Below are positions 41,002 through 50,231 of a stretch of DNA of 64,000 bases, in pieces; position 1 is the first letter of the stretch; each line of letters begins with the position of its first letter. The DNA is from an archaeon (GTDB taxonomy: Archaea > Nanobdellota > Nanobdellia > Woesearchaeales > GW2011-AR9), in NCBI GenBank assembly GCA_018697095.1, contig JABHSG010000001.1:62001-126000 (forward strand), read 5' to 3'. The notes below the pieces were generated by a model, which was given only the letters and a program-made list of their open reading frames with translations, searched no databases and was not told the DNA's origin. The translations under genes and the position numbers were made by a program.

Positions 41002-41592
41002 ATATTTTTTTAATTCTTCTTTCAATTGTTCAATATTTCTAAATTGAATTACTTTTAATCCAAATTCTTTTGCAGCAAGCACATTCTTTTCACCATCATC
41101 AACAAATATTGCTTCACCTGGAGTTACATTCAATTTGGAACAAATCGCTTCAAAGGCCTTAAAACTTGGTTTAATTGATCCAATTTGCCAAGAAAAAACT
41201 TGAGCCTCAAAAAAGTGATTGATCTTCAAGTTTTCTGGAACTTGTGATTCAAAAAAAGTTGTATTTGAAAGCATCCCTAATTTGTAGTCTTTTGATAATT
41301 TTTCCATGAGCTCATACATTCCATCAAACAAAGTTGCTTTAGTAATCCCTTGATTTAATGTATTAACAACAAAATCAATATTTTCTTTTAAAAGTTCAAT
41401 ATCAAAATGATTAAGAAAGCTTTTTGACAACTCATCTTGAGAACTAAATTTTTTCAATTGGATTGCATGTTCATACTTTATCAAAAAATCAGGGGTTTTT
41501 TCAATATTAAACTTATTTCTTAAAGTTTTAGAGATCCCGATATTCTTTGTCCCAAGTGTTTCCCACAAATCAAAAATTATTGCTTTAATCAT
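40987..41592 (-). CDS. HAD-superfamily hydrolase
   Basis: AIIFDLWETLGT, GMLSNTTF, IFVDDGEKNVLAA. Confidence 0.88.
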   Translation of the reverse strand: MIKAIIFDLWETLGTKNIGISKTLRNKFNIEKTPDFLIKYEHAIQLKKFSSQDELSKSFLNHFDIELLKENIDFVVNTLNQGITKATLFDGMYELMEKLSKDYKLGMLSNTTFFESQVPENLKINHFFEAQVFSWQIGSIKPSFKAFEAICSKLNVTPGEAIFVDDGEKNVLAAKEFGLKVIQFRNIEQLKEELKKYLVDF

Positions 41593-41946
41593 CTACTTGA
41601 ACTCCCATCTTCTCTTTTTAAAGTCAACTACTTTTCCATCTTCACCAATAACAACACCCTCAGCTGCCAAAATCTCAACCTTCTTCTCACAACCAAAAGC
41701 AAAGCCACCAAGTGAACCATCTCCCTTAACAACTCTGTGGCAAGGTACTTTTGGAGCACGTGGATTCTTATTAAGCGCTTTTCCAATAGCACGATAACCC
41801 TTAAAATCATCACCAAAAGTTGCACGGCCCAAGTCGCCATATGTCGTCACATACCCACTTGGAACCTCTAATAATTTAGAATAAACCTTTGAAGAAAAAT
41901 CATCACCAGACTTAATTTCAGAAACGATTGAATTTTTAGAATTCAT
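41593..41946 (-). CDS. ogt: Methylated-DNA-protein cysteine methyltransferase (catalytic domain only)
   Basis: GYVTTYGDLGRA, VPCHRVVKGDGSLGGFAFG active-site PCHR. Confidence 0.9.
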   Translation of the reverse strand: MNSKNSIVSEIKSGDDFSSKVYSKLLEVPSGYVTTYGDLGRATFGDDFKGYRAIGKALNKNPRAPKVPCHRVVKGDGSLGGFAFGCEKKVEILAAEGVVIGEDGKVVDFKKRRWEFK

Positions 41947-41979
41947 AATAAAAAAAGAATAAATAAAGAATATAAAAAT

Positions 41980-42375
41980 TTACTTTTTAGAAGACTTAGG
42001 TTTCTTCTTGCTACTTGTTTTTTTAGAACTTGATTTCTTAGCAGATTTAGAGCTTTTCTTAGCTGATTTAGCTGAAGCACTCTTCTTAGCTACTTTTTTA
42101 GCAGAAGCCTTTTTTTCTGCAGCGTCCATCTTTCCATTTGCTTTCTCAATTCTTACAATCCCTGTTCTTTTGTCAGGATCGCTTGTAAAGACTAAATATA
42201 AAATTGGTAAAATTCCTGCTGTATTCAAAATCAGTAGTGCAATAAACCAAATAGCTTCTCTTCTTTTAGCTGCTCTCCAAAGGGCAATCCCTTTCCAAAC
42301 AACATCCCAAACTGCAATAAGAACGATTAAGCCCATAAAAATCGGCATTTGTTGATATATCCAAAATAATCCCAT
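41980..42375 (-). CDS. Small membrane protein (DUF5652-like) with Lys/Ser-rich tail
   Basis: Two TM segments then KKASAKKVAKKSASAKSAKKSSKSAKKSSSKKTSSKKKPKSSKK. Confidence 0.7.
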   Translation of the reverse strand: MGLFWIYQQMPIFMGLIVLIAVWDVVWKGIALWRAAKRREAIWFIALLILNTAGILPILYLVFTSDPDKRTGIVRIEKANGKMDAAEKKASAKKVAKKSASAKSAKKSSKSAKKSSSKKTSSKKKPKSSKK

Positions 42376-42580
42376 TATAATTCCTCCAATAAAAGTATAT
42401 TTTTTCTAAAAACCCTCTATATTAAGCTTTCGAATAATCTCTTTCCTAATAGCTTATCTTCTAATAAGTTTTGTATACTGAAAACTTCAGTTTTCCGGAT
42501 TAAATCTATGTGAACATATATTTATATACGACAAAACTACTTTCTAAGACTATAAATCAAATTTATTTGGTGAAAAGAAG

Positions 42581-44680
42581 GTGGGAAAACTAAAAGACTT
42601 GTGGACATATTTAGTTACAGATCCAAATAAACAAAACAATAAATCAAAAAGTTCTCAAAACATAACACTAAAACAAACTAATAATACTACAGCAGCACCA
42701 GTAGATCTTGAAGAATCAACAGCCAAACACAAATTAGGTTTTGGTGTACTTCTATTCATTCTAATCAATGCAATTCTAGGATCATCTTTATTCTACCTTC
42801 CAAGTTTAGGAGTAATTTCATCAGGACCAGCTTCACTAATTGTTTGGCCAGCTTTGTACATTATCGCTCTAATGATAATGTTATACATTGCAGAATTAAT
42901 TACTACTTTCCCAAGTTCCGGAGGGACTTATGAATATACCAAAAAAGCATATGGACGCCCAGTTGCCTTTACCGCAGGTTGGCTAATCTGGATCGCTGGT
43001 AATCTTGGATTCGCATTAAATATTGTAGCAGCCGCCCAGTATTTTATTCCTGAAACTGGAACTGCAGCATTAGCACTGCAAATCGGGTTTTCCATTGTGT
43101 GGATAATTGCTTTAAACTACATGGCATTTCGTGGAATAGACGCTGGAGCAACTATGTTAGTTACTTTTGGAATTTTATCAGTTATAGTTTTCTCAGCACT
43201 TATCTTGCCAAGTTTTATTGACATCTCAGCGCTCACAAATGGAATCCTTACTTCTCCTTGGAACACTGAATTCATTCATCCTTTCTTTACACATTCAGGA
43301 ACAATCAGTATAGCATCATATCTTTTCCTAAGCCTTTTTCTAATCTCAGAAAGTTTCTTTGGTTTTGATACAATCACTTACTTAGCTAACGATGCTAAAG
43401 ATAAAGAAAATCTTCACAAGGTACTTTTCGCTGGGATCGCTATTTGTGGAGTAATTGTAACGCTTTATATTCTCTCAAGTTTAGGAACCATATCGCTCCA
43501 TGATTACGTAAATAACGCAAGGCCATGGGCAGTTCAAGCATTAAATATCTTAGGCCCAGGTGGACAAAACATCATCGTATTTGGAATGTATTTAGTTATA
43601 ATTGGAGCAGCTGCTGCTTGGCCAATCACTTCGTCCCGTCTAATTCAAGCAATGGCTAAAGATAAATTATTCATAACACATTTCTCCACTCCCCACCCTA
43701 AACATAAGACTCCCTACAAAGCAATTATATTTCAAACTATAGCTATCACGCTTTTCACGCTTTTCATCTTTCAAGGTTACATTGGAAAATGGGGTGACCC
43801 ATATAGAACAAGTTACCTAATCTATGTATTACTAAGCCTCATAGTTATTACACTAGTACTTTTCACAGTCCCAATACTTAGAAAAAAATTCCCAAAAACC
43901 CATAGGCCATTCAAGGCCCCATTCGCTAGAACTGGACCAATTGCAATTACAATTCTTTTCGCAGCATTAATTGCTAACTGGATTAAAATAGAAGGTCCTA
44001 TAGCTACTTCCACAATTTCACTGGCATCGTCATTTGTAATAATTGGAATTCCAATTTATTTTCTAATAGAGATGTACTATGACAAAGATGCAATTCTCAA
44101 AGTTAATGAAATCCTTTCACATGGAGCTGTTCTAACAGAAAAACTTCACTTCCCTAATTCTATTAGAAATAAACTTCTAGATCACATCCCACTTAGCTCC
44201 CTAAAAAATAAAAAAATATTAGAATACGGTTGTGGTATTGGATCACTTACAAAAGAACTTAGCACTCTTGTTGGCAAAAACGGTAATGTATTTGCTGTAG
44301 ACACATTAAAACATAATATCAAAATCACTAGTAAACGTACAAAGCATCTTGGTAACGTTACATCTTACCTTGATGACTCTTTAGAAGACTTCAACGTATT
44401 CTTGCCTATGCGCCCTAATCTTCTACTAAGTGTTGGTATGCTTTCATATATGCAAAAGCCAAAAAAGATCCTCACAAAAATAGGAGATCACCTAACAAAA
44501 GGCGCGCAGATCAGAATCATTGATTATGACAAATTCTTTTACTTCATGCCAAACGTAGAATGGATTGAAGATGATAAAACTCTCACTAAACTATTCAAAG
44601 ATTCAGGCTTCAATGTGACAATCCAAAGAAAAAGAGGATTACTATGGACATACATCATCATCGAAGGTTATAAGACATAA
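42581..44680 (+). CDS. APC-family amino acid permease fused to a C-terminal class I methyltransferase domain
   Basis: N-terminal GFGVLLFILINAILGSSLFYLPSLG and FPSSGGTYEYTKKAYG; C-terminal ILEYGCGIGSLTKELSTLVGKNGNVFAVDTLKHNI in the same ORF; GTG start. Confidence 0.85.
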   Translation: MGKLKDLWTYLVTDPNKQNNKSKSSQNITLKQTNNTTAAPVDLEESTAKHKLGFGVLLFILINAILGSSLFYLPSLGVISSGPASLIVWPALYIIALMIMLYIAELITTFPSSGGTYEYTKKAYGRPVAFTAGWLIWIAGNLGFALNIVAAAQYFIPETGTAALALQIGFSIVWIIALNYMAFRGIDAGATMLVTFGILSVIVFSALILPSFIDISALTNGILTSPWNTEFIHPFFTHSGTISIASYLFLSLFLISESFFGFDTITYLANDAKDKENLHKVLFAGIAICGVIVTLYILSSLGTISLHDYVNNARPWAVQALNILGPGGQNIIVFGMYLVIIGAAAAWPITSSRLIQAMAKDKLFITHFSTPHPKHKTPYKAIIFQTIAITLFTLFIFQGYIGKWGDPYRTSYLIYVLLSLIVITLVLFTVPILRKKFPKTHRPFKAPFARTGPIAITILFAALIANWIKIEGPIATSTISLASSFVIIGIPIYFLIEMYYDKDAILKVNEILSHGAVLTEKLHFPNSIRNKLLDHIPLSSLKNKKILEYGCGIGSLTKELSTLVGKNGNVFAVDTLKHNIKITSKRTKHLGNVTSYLDDSLEDFNVFLPMRPNLLLSVGMLSYMQKPKKILTKIGDHLTKGAQIRIIDYDKFFYFMPNVEWIEDDKTLTKLFKDSGFNVTIQRKRGLLWTYIIIEGYKT

Positions 44681-44776
44681 ACCCAATTTGAACTACTCTA
44701 CAAACAAGCTAAAAACTAATCTTAACTACATCTTTTTCTAATACATTTATAATAAACAAAGCAAAATTTCACATCA

Positions 44777-45190
44777 ATGACACCAGAACTAAGCCTTGAT
44801 GGCCAATTATGGCTTTTAGTAGATGATGATGAGATGGTTCTAAGAGTAAATAATAGGTTCTTAAGCCGCAGAGTAACAGTATTAACCGCAACAGATGGAA
44901 TTCTTGGTTACGACAGATTAGTTGGAAATCCCAAAATAGTTGGAGTGATAACAGACTATAACATGCCAGAATTAACTGGGGGAGATATGCTTAAAAAGTT
45001 TCAAGAATCACATATAAATCAGTACATGTCCATTGCAAAAGTAGGAATTAGTGGCCTTGGAGTTTCTCAATTCGAAACTCATAATCTTTCTGGATTAGAA
45101 ACACTTGCAAAGCCATACTCACCAAAGGAATTATTTCAAGCAATGTACCGAGCCCTTGAAACAAGAGCAAGATACCTAACCAAACAATAA
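44777..45190 (+). CDS. Stand-alone CheY-like receiver domain
   Basis: LLVDDDEMVLRVNN, ITDYNMPELTGGDML phospho-acceptor Asp, LAKPYSPKEL. Confidence 0.82.
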   Translation: MTPELSLDGQLWLLVDDDEMVLRVNNRFLSRRVTVLTATDGILGYDRLVGNPKIVGVITDYNMPELTGGDMLKKFQESHINQYMSIAKVGISGLGVSQFETHNLSGLETLAKPYSPKELFQAMYRALETRARYLTKQ

Positions 45191-45198
45191 AATATTAA

Positions 45199-45825
45199 CT
45201 ATTTCCGTCTAGTTGCCTTCTTAAAAGCTGCAAAAAATCTACTCTTACTAAGAACCCTTACAGACCTAGCTCCCATCCTGACATACTTTGCAAATTTCTG
45301 GCTACGAGCAGCTGCGCTCGCTGCCTTTCTAACTTCTAGGCCTTCATGTAGTATTGTCTGACCTACAATTGCAGTTTCACCAAATCGCAAAATTCTAAAA
45401 AATCTCACAAAAGTTCCAGCTGCACGAAACATGAAAATAAACGGAAATACTGCTAAAATATCAAGCCAGAAGTCTCTAAAAAATATTTTCCAATTTCTTA
45501 CATGATAAAATATGAAACATAAATCAATTACAAATATTGAGATAATAACTATATCGGCAACATGGATTACTTCTTCCCAAAAATGACTATGTAATTCAAA
45601 AAACAATTCTACAATGATTATTACTCCTAAAGCCAAAACTGCTGGAGGGATCAAACTAGCATTAATATGTTCAATTACTTCAAGCCACTTTGGAAGTGGG
45701 TGTAATTCATGCCTTGGCAGCACCTTTTTCACAGAAGATTTGTGTGATTTTTTTCTACTAACAACTTTATTAGCTGAGTTCTTTTTGATTAAACTTTTCT
45801 TACTAGAAACCTTTTTTCTAACCAT
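45199..45825 (-). CDS. Voltage-sensor-like membrane protein lacking an obvious pore domain
   Basis: Basic N-terminus, four TM segments, Arg-spaced S4-like FRAAGTFVRFFRILRF. Confidence 0.6.
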   Translation of the reverse strand: MVRKKVSSKKSLIKKNSANKVVSRKKSHKSSVKKVLPRHELHPLPKWLEVIEHINASLIPPAVLALGVIIIVELFFELHSHFWEEVIHVADIVIISIFVIDLCFIFYHVRNWKIFFRDFWLDILAVFPFIFMFRAAGTFVRFFRILRFGETAIVGQTILHEGLEVRKAASAAARSQKFAKYVRMGARSVRVLSKSRFFAAFKKATRRK

Positions 45826-45878
45826 CCTAAGTATAATACTACAAAAGACTTTAATATACTTTTCGAAAACAAGTAGCT

Positions 45879-47024
45879 ATGACAGATAAAACAACAAGCA
45901 AGAATATTAATCTAAATCAATCCAATCGCCCTTTCAGAATTATTACTCACTCTAAATGCACAGACGGACTTTTCTCAGCCTGGATTATGAAACGCTATTT
46001 TAACGAAATCCTAAACCTAAAAAAAGAAGAAAAACTTACAAAAAAACAAATAGAAGAAATACCTGTAATTGGAACACAAGCTTACGCTATTCAAAAAGAT
46101 GACGAATTAGAATTTACTCCCTACGATATTGTATTAGACCTTCCAAAACCAGATCAAAATATCTTTTTTTGGTGCGACCATCACTCTTCAAACAAACCTC
46201 AAAGTCATGAAGAGGTGAAATTAGCTAATCAAAAACATCACTTTGAAATTGCTGATAGTAACACTGGCCTTCTAATAAACTTAGCAATAAAACACTCAAA
46301 ACAAAACAAAACACCTTTCACAAAAAAGCAACTTGAAGAATTAGAGCAGTTCAAGGTTGCAAGCGACATTATGGATATGGCAAAATATAACAAAAAACAA
46401 ATCCAAAATTGCTATTATCTTAAAGAAAACCTTGAAAAATATAATCAAGAGAATGCATCTGCTCTTCTAAAATCACACATTCTTTCTTCATTTGTACATT
46501 CAAGAGATTATTACCTTACAACTGAATTTCTAAAATTCACAGCAAATAGTGCTGCAGATACAAATTCCATAACACCACTTAATGATCAAAATTTATGGGA
46601 TCTTAAACCACACATTTGGCACATAGCAAGGCTCAAAGGACACAAAGAATGGAGAAAACAACTTGATACTTTTGTAGAGTTCGATGAAGAAACAAAAATG
46701 GTAATCGTTGACAAACGTAAAATCAGAAAAGAGTTTGGCCTATTTGACAGATTCTATGTTTACCTCAAATTTCCAGAAGCAATTTACAATCTGAATCTTA
46801 AGATCACTTTTGATGGTAATGCAAGACTTGGCCTTGGAGCAAATATCTTTGAAAAAGATAAAAGAAAACTTGACGTTGGTGAAACTCTAAAAGAACTATC
46901 TAAACTCCATGGTGAAGGCAGTGGTGGCGGCCACGCAGCTGTTGGTGGCGCAACTGTTTTTGAAAACAATGCAGACTTAGCTATAGCATTCATTAAAGAG
47001 AAGATCAAAGAAGCTCATAAGTAA
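45879..47024 (+). CDS. DHH/DHHA1-family phosphoesterase
   Basis: THSKCTDGLFSAW, FWCDHHSSN, GEGSGGGHAAVGGA. Confidence 0.85.
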   Translation: MTDKTTSKNINLNQSNRPFRIITHSKCTDGLFSAWIMKRYFNEILNLKKEEKLTKKQIEEIPVIGTQAYAIQKDDELEFTPYDIVLDLPKPDQNIFFWCDHHSSNKPQSHEEVKLANQKHHFEIADSNTGLLINLAIKHSKQNKTPFTKKQLEELEQFKVASDIMDMAKYNKKQIQNCYYLKENLEKYNQENASALLKSHILSSFVHSRDYYLTTEFLKFTANSAADTNSITPLNDQNLWDLKPHIWHIARLKGHKEWRKQLDTFVEFDEETKMVIVDKRKIRKEFGLFDRFYVYLKFPEAIYNLNLKITFDGNARLGLGANIFEKDKRKLDVGETLKELSKLHGEGSGGGHAAVGGATVFENNADLAIAFIKEKIKEAHK

Positions 47025-47062
47025 TCAAAAACAAACAAAAAAAGTAAACAATAAGATAAAAA

Positions 47063-48499
47063 TTAACTTTTTCTCTTACTACTTTTTTTCTTTTTAGGTT
47101 TACCCTTAACTACTTTTTTCTTGCTCTTAACAACTTTCTTCTTAGCAGCAGGTTTTTTAGAAATTTTTTTCTTAGCAGCCATTGCCTTCTTTTTAGCAAT
47201 CATTACTTTTTTCTTAGCAGCTTGAACCTTTTTACGTTCAGCCAATTTACGCTTGACCTCAGAAGCTCGAACCTTTTTCTTAGCAGCCATTTCTTTTTTA
47301 CGCGCAGCTACTTCTTTTGCTCGTAAACGCACTTTAGCTGCACGTTCACGTAAAACCAATTTCTTTTTAGCTACTCTTTCACGAGCCAGCTTTAATTTTT
47401 CTTTCTCACGAGTCTTACGAAGCTTCTCTTTTTCAACAAGCGCTTTTTTACGAGCACGCTCTTTTTCAATAACTGCTTTTTTCTTAAGTTTTTCAGCTTC
47501 TTTCGCAGCCTTTAATTTTTCAATATCAGCTTTTTTCTTTCCTGCAATTTTTTCTTTCGCAGCTTCTTTTTTGGCAAGTCTTTCTTCTTCTTTTTTCTGA
47601 GCTTCAGCTCTTTCACGAACAGCACTTTCTCTCGAAGATAAAACTTCAATTTCTTTTTGAAGTTCTCCTAAATCTTTTAGTAAATCACTTGCAATAAAAG
47701 AATAACCTTCATGTTTTTTTAATAGGACATCACCAATAAATCCATTAATATACGCAGCTGCAACAGCTGACTTAAACAAATCTTGAGTCTTTGCTAAAAA
47801 ACCAACACAAAGCCCAGCTAAACAATCACCAGTACCTGCTTTAGTCATCCCTTGATTTCCAGTTCGATTAAAAGCGATTTTATTACGTGAAATAATAATG
47901 TCAGTAGCTCCTTTAATTAAAATCACATTATTGTTATGCAAAAAATATCGTAAATTACCTTGCAAAATCTCAGCTTGCTCTTTGATATTTGCCGCTCTAA
48001 GTTTTTGTATAAGAAATTCTTTACCTGAGTTAATTAACATTAATTCAAGCTCCGCCCAATGTGGAGTCAGAAGTGAATTTGTAAAATCTTTAAATGAAAG
48101 TGTCTTTAATGCATCAGCATCAACTACTTTAAGACGCATTGATTTACGAACAAACATCTGGTTAAACACATCGCTGTCACGTGTAGATCCATTTCCAAGT
48201 AAAACTGCATCATATCTGTCAGCAAGTTTCACAGCATCTTTTGCATTTTTGATATTTAATGTTTCTCCAGGAAGTTTGTGAGTCACCAAGTCTAAACTGA
48301 TCATATTAATTGTCCATGCAACCTTTTCTGGAGCTGCAACAGCTGCTAAATCGCACCCTGCCCTTAAAGCAGCTAATGCTGCAATAGCTGGCGCTGTAAC
48401 GTAATCTTCACTACCACCAACAACAAGTGCATAACCGTTTTCCCCTTTATGAGAAGTTTTTTTTCTATCCATTAACTTGTGGATTTGGCCTAAATTCAT
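47063..48499 (-). CDS. nnrD: ADP-dependent NAD(P)H-hydrate dehydratase domain with about 200-aa Lys/Arg/Ala-rich C-terminal extension
   Basis: KGENGYALVVGGSEDYVTAPAIAALAALRAG, GNQGMTKAGTGDCLAGL; tail rich in AAKKK repeats. Confidence 0.85.
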   Translation of the reverse strand: MNLGQIHKLMDRKKTSHKGENGYALVVGGSEDYVTAPAIAALAALRAGCDLAAVAAPEKVAWTINMISLDLVTHKLPGETLNIKNAKDAVKLADRYDAVLLGNGSTRDSDVFNQMFVRKSMRLKVVDADALKTLSFKDFTNSLLTPHWAELELMLINSGKEFLIQKLRAANIKEQAEILQGNLRYFLHNNNVILIKGATDIIISRNKIAFNRTGNQGMTKAGTGDCLAGLCVGFLAKTQDLFKSAVAAAYINGFIGDVLLKKHEGYSFIASDLLKDLGELQKEIEVLSSRESAVRERAEAQKKEEERLAKKEAAKEKIAGKKKADIEKLKAAKEAEKLKKKAVIEKERARKKALVEKEKLRKTREKEKLKLARERVAKKKLVLRERAAKVRLRAKEVAARKKEMAAKKKVRASEVKRKLAERKKVQAAKKKVMIAKKKAMAAKKKISKKPAAKKKVVKSKKKVVKGKPKKKKSSKRKS

Positions 48500-48740
48500 G
48501 GGGAAATACGTCCCTTAAGCTCCTATTAAATAGCGTTGATTAAATATTAAAAAAACACCACCTGGCTTAAGTATATAATTTAGAATTCATTTTTGCCTTT
48601 ATATAAGTTTGGATTTCCAGCACAAACAAATGCCAAAAAACTGTTCTCTTTTATAAATCAAGAAAAAATCATGGGACTAAGTGGGCGCAGCAAACGCATG
48701 TCGCATTTCTTTTGGTCCTATCTTTTCGTAAAAGATAGAG

Positions 48741-48861
48741 TGGGCCCGGGGGGATTTGAACCCCCAACCACACGGAGTCTTTAGTATACAGCAGTAAATT
48801 ATTCATTTTCTACTATATTGGCATATAAGCCGAGCGCTCCACCAGATTAAGCTACAGGCCC
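48741..48861 (-). tRNA. tRNA-Ile, anticodon TAT inferred, with 47-nt intron
   Basis: Acceptor GGGCCTG/CGGGCCC + A73; D-arm GCTTAATCTGGTGGAGC; anticodon loop CTTATA|intron|T; V-loop TGGTT; T-arm GGGGGTTCAAATCCCCC. Confidence 0.85.
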
Positions 48862-48945
48862 ACAAATAGCTTTAGTTAAGCGAATTCAGAACTAATCTGT
48901 TATTAAAACTTTACTTAAAAAAACACTTAGTCAATGACTAGAACC

Positions 48946-49404
48946 TTAATTATTGCCTAACTGATATTTTTCAGGCCAAATTAGTGGAAAAATGATCATT
49001 GCAAGCCCAATTGCTATCATAAATGCAGCCATTCCAACAAAAGCCCAAAGATCTCCTCCAGAAGACTTCTGAACAATTGGCAAAATGATTAATCCAATAC
49101 CACAAAGTAAGACAAAAATTCCTACCCAAAGGTAAATTGTCCCATGAGATACAATTAGATCTAAAATCCAAAACGCAATTGCAAACCCAACAAAAAAAAC
49201 TCCGATAAAAAATAATATCATCAACAATGATAAAAGAGGAGCATTTCCAAAAGATACGCAAAAATCACCTAAACAAATTCTTTCTTGAGGCATAAATAAT
49301 AATGAAGATATAACTAATATTATTGCACCAACAAATATTGCTAAAAATGCATGATAATGCTCGACAATATAATCTTTAATAGTCATTAAAAAAATATAAA
49401 ACAC
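48946..49404 (-). CDS. Multi-TM membrane protein, unknown
   Basis: 152-aa ORF with four to five hydrophobic segments. Confidence 0.6.
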   Translation of the reverse strand: MFYIFLMTIKDYIVEHYHAFLAIFVGAIILVISSLLFMPQERICLGDFCVSFGNAPLLSLLMILFFIGVFFVGFAIAFWILDLIVSHGTIYLWVGIFVLLCGIGLIILPIVQKSSGGDLWAFVGMAAFMIAIGLAMIIFPLIWPEKYQLGNN

Positions 49405-49472
49405 TTATTCTTTAATAAATTATTGAAAATAAAATAGAATCTAAAAAATAAATCTCAAGAAATAAAAAAGAG

Positions 49473-49577
49473 TGCGAAGGCCGGGATTTGAACCCGGGTC
49501 ACAGCCTCCTTGCGTACCAAAAAAACTTGTTTCCTGGTAATGGCAAGGCCGTATACTAACCACTGTACTACCTCCGC
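49473..49577 (-). tRNA. tRNA-Gly (GCC) with about 33-nt intron at 37/38
   Basis: Acceptor GCGGAGG/CCTTCGC; loop TTGCCA|intron|A; bulge-helix-bulge with TTGC/GCAA central helix and TACC/GGTA inner helix. Confidence 0.92.
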
Positions 49578-49638
49578 AAAAGGTAACATATACATTTAAT
49601 CTGTCTAGAATCCATTTAAATAGCTTTTGGTAGAAAGT

Positions 49639-50199
49639 TCAAGGAATCTTTCTTAAGCTCTTAAGCAAATAATTGTTCTTAGAAGGGTCTTCTTCTTCTA
49701 AGTCATCATAATCATCCAAACTGTCTTCTTCAATTGCAGCATCTCCTACTTCAGAGAGTTCTTTATCCATGATAGGAGCAGCGCTTCCATCAAGTTGTGC
49801 TTTTAACTGCATCATCACATTTTCCATATCAAACTCTTCAAGTTCTTCTCCTTCCCAATCCAAATCGATTCCATCATTTTCGAATCTTGGAACTACCTGT
49901 AAGCTAAAATAAGGAACTTCTTGCCCCGCACTAACGCCATTTTCAATAAGTAAGTTAGTCCCATGACATTGAAGTGATTCAAACACGCCTGAACTTACAA
50001 CTTTTATTACAATAGCTAATTTTGCTAAAACAGAATTTGGAACCATTTCAAAAATAGTATACTTTTCTTTTGGAATAATTGTAACTTGTCCTGGCGCAAG
50101 AGCTTCTTCAGTAATAAAAGCCAAAAACAAATCATCTTCATAGACGATTTGAGCTTCCTCTTTGCCCTCCACTATTAAACTAAAATTATCTTTTGCCAT
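49639..50199 (-). CDS. HIT-fold protein without catalytic histidines, acidic C-terminus
   Basis: NLLIENGVSAGQEVPYFSLQVVPR aligns to the HIT region, but the HxHxH positions are Y-S-Q. Confidence 0.75.
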   Translation of the reverse strand: MAKDNFSLIVEGKEEAQIVYEDDLFLAFITEEALAPGQVTIIPKEKYTIFEMVPNSVLAKLAIVIKVVSSGVFESLQCHGTNLLIENGVSAGQEVPYFSLQVVPRFENDGIDLDWEGEELEEFDMENVMMQLKAQLDGSAAPIMDKELSEVGDAAIEEDSLDDYDDLEEEDPSKNNYLLKSLRKIP

Positions 50200-50231
50200 A
50201 TTCTTTTTCTTTTATCTAATTCTTAATTGTC

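Noticed and set aside
42477-42491. ACTGAA-aac-TTCAGT inverted repeat
   Set aside because: Only 6-bp arms in AT-rich intergenic DNA; weaker than other palindromes and not clearly positioned relative to a promoter.
45305-45320. CGAGC...GCTCG palindrome inside the voltage-sensor-like gene
   Set aside because: Falls in Ala/Arg-Ser codons (AASAAARS) and is short; no evidence that it is a copy of the aglB element.
47253-47600. 115-aa plus-strand ORF
   Set aside because: Antisense of the Lys/Arg-rich tail of the nnrD-like gene; Phe/Ser/Ala composition is the expected shadow.
48593-48784. 63-aa plus-strand ORF
   Set aside because: Runs into the tRNA-Ile gene antisense and lacks protein-like composition.
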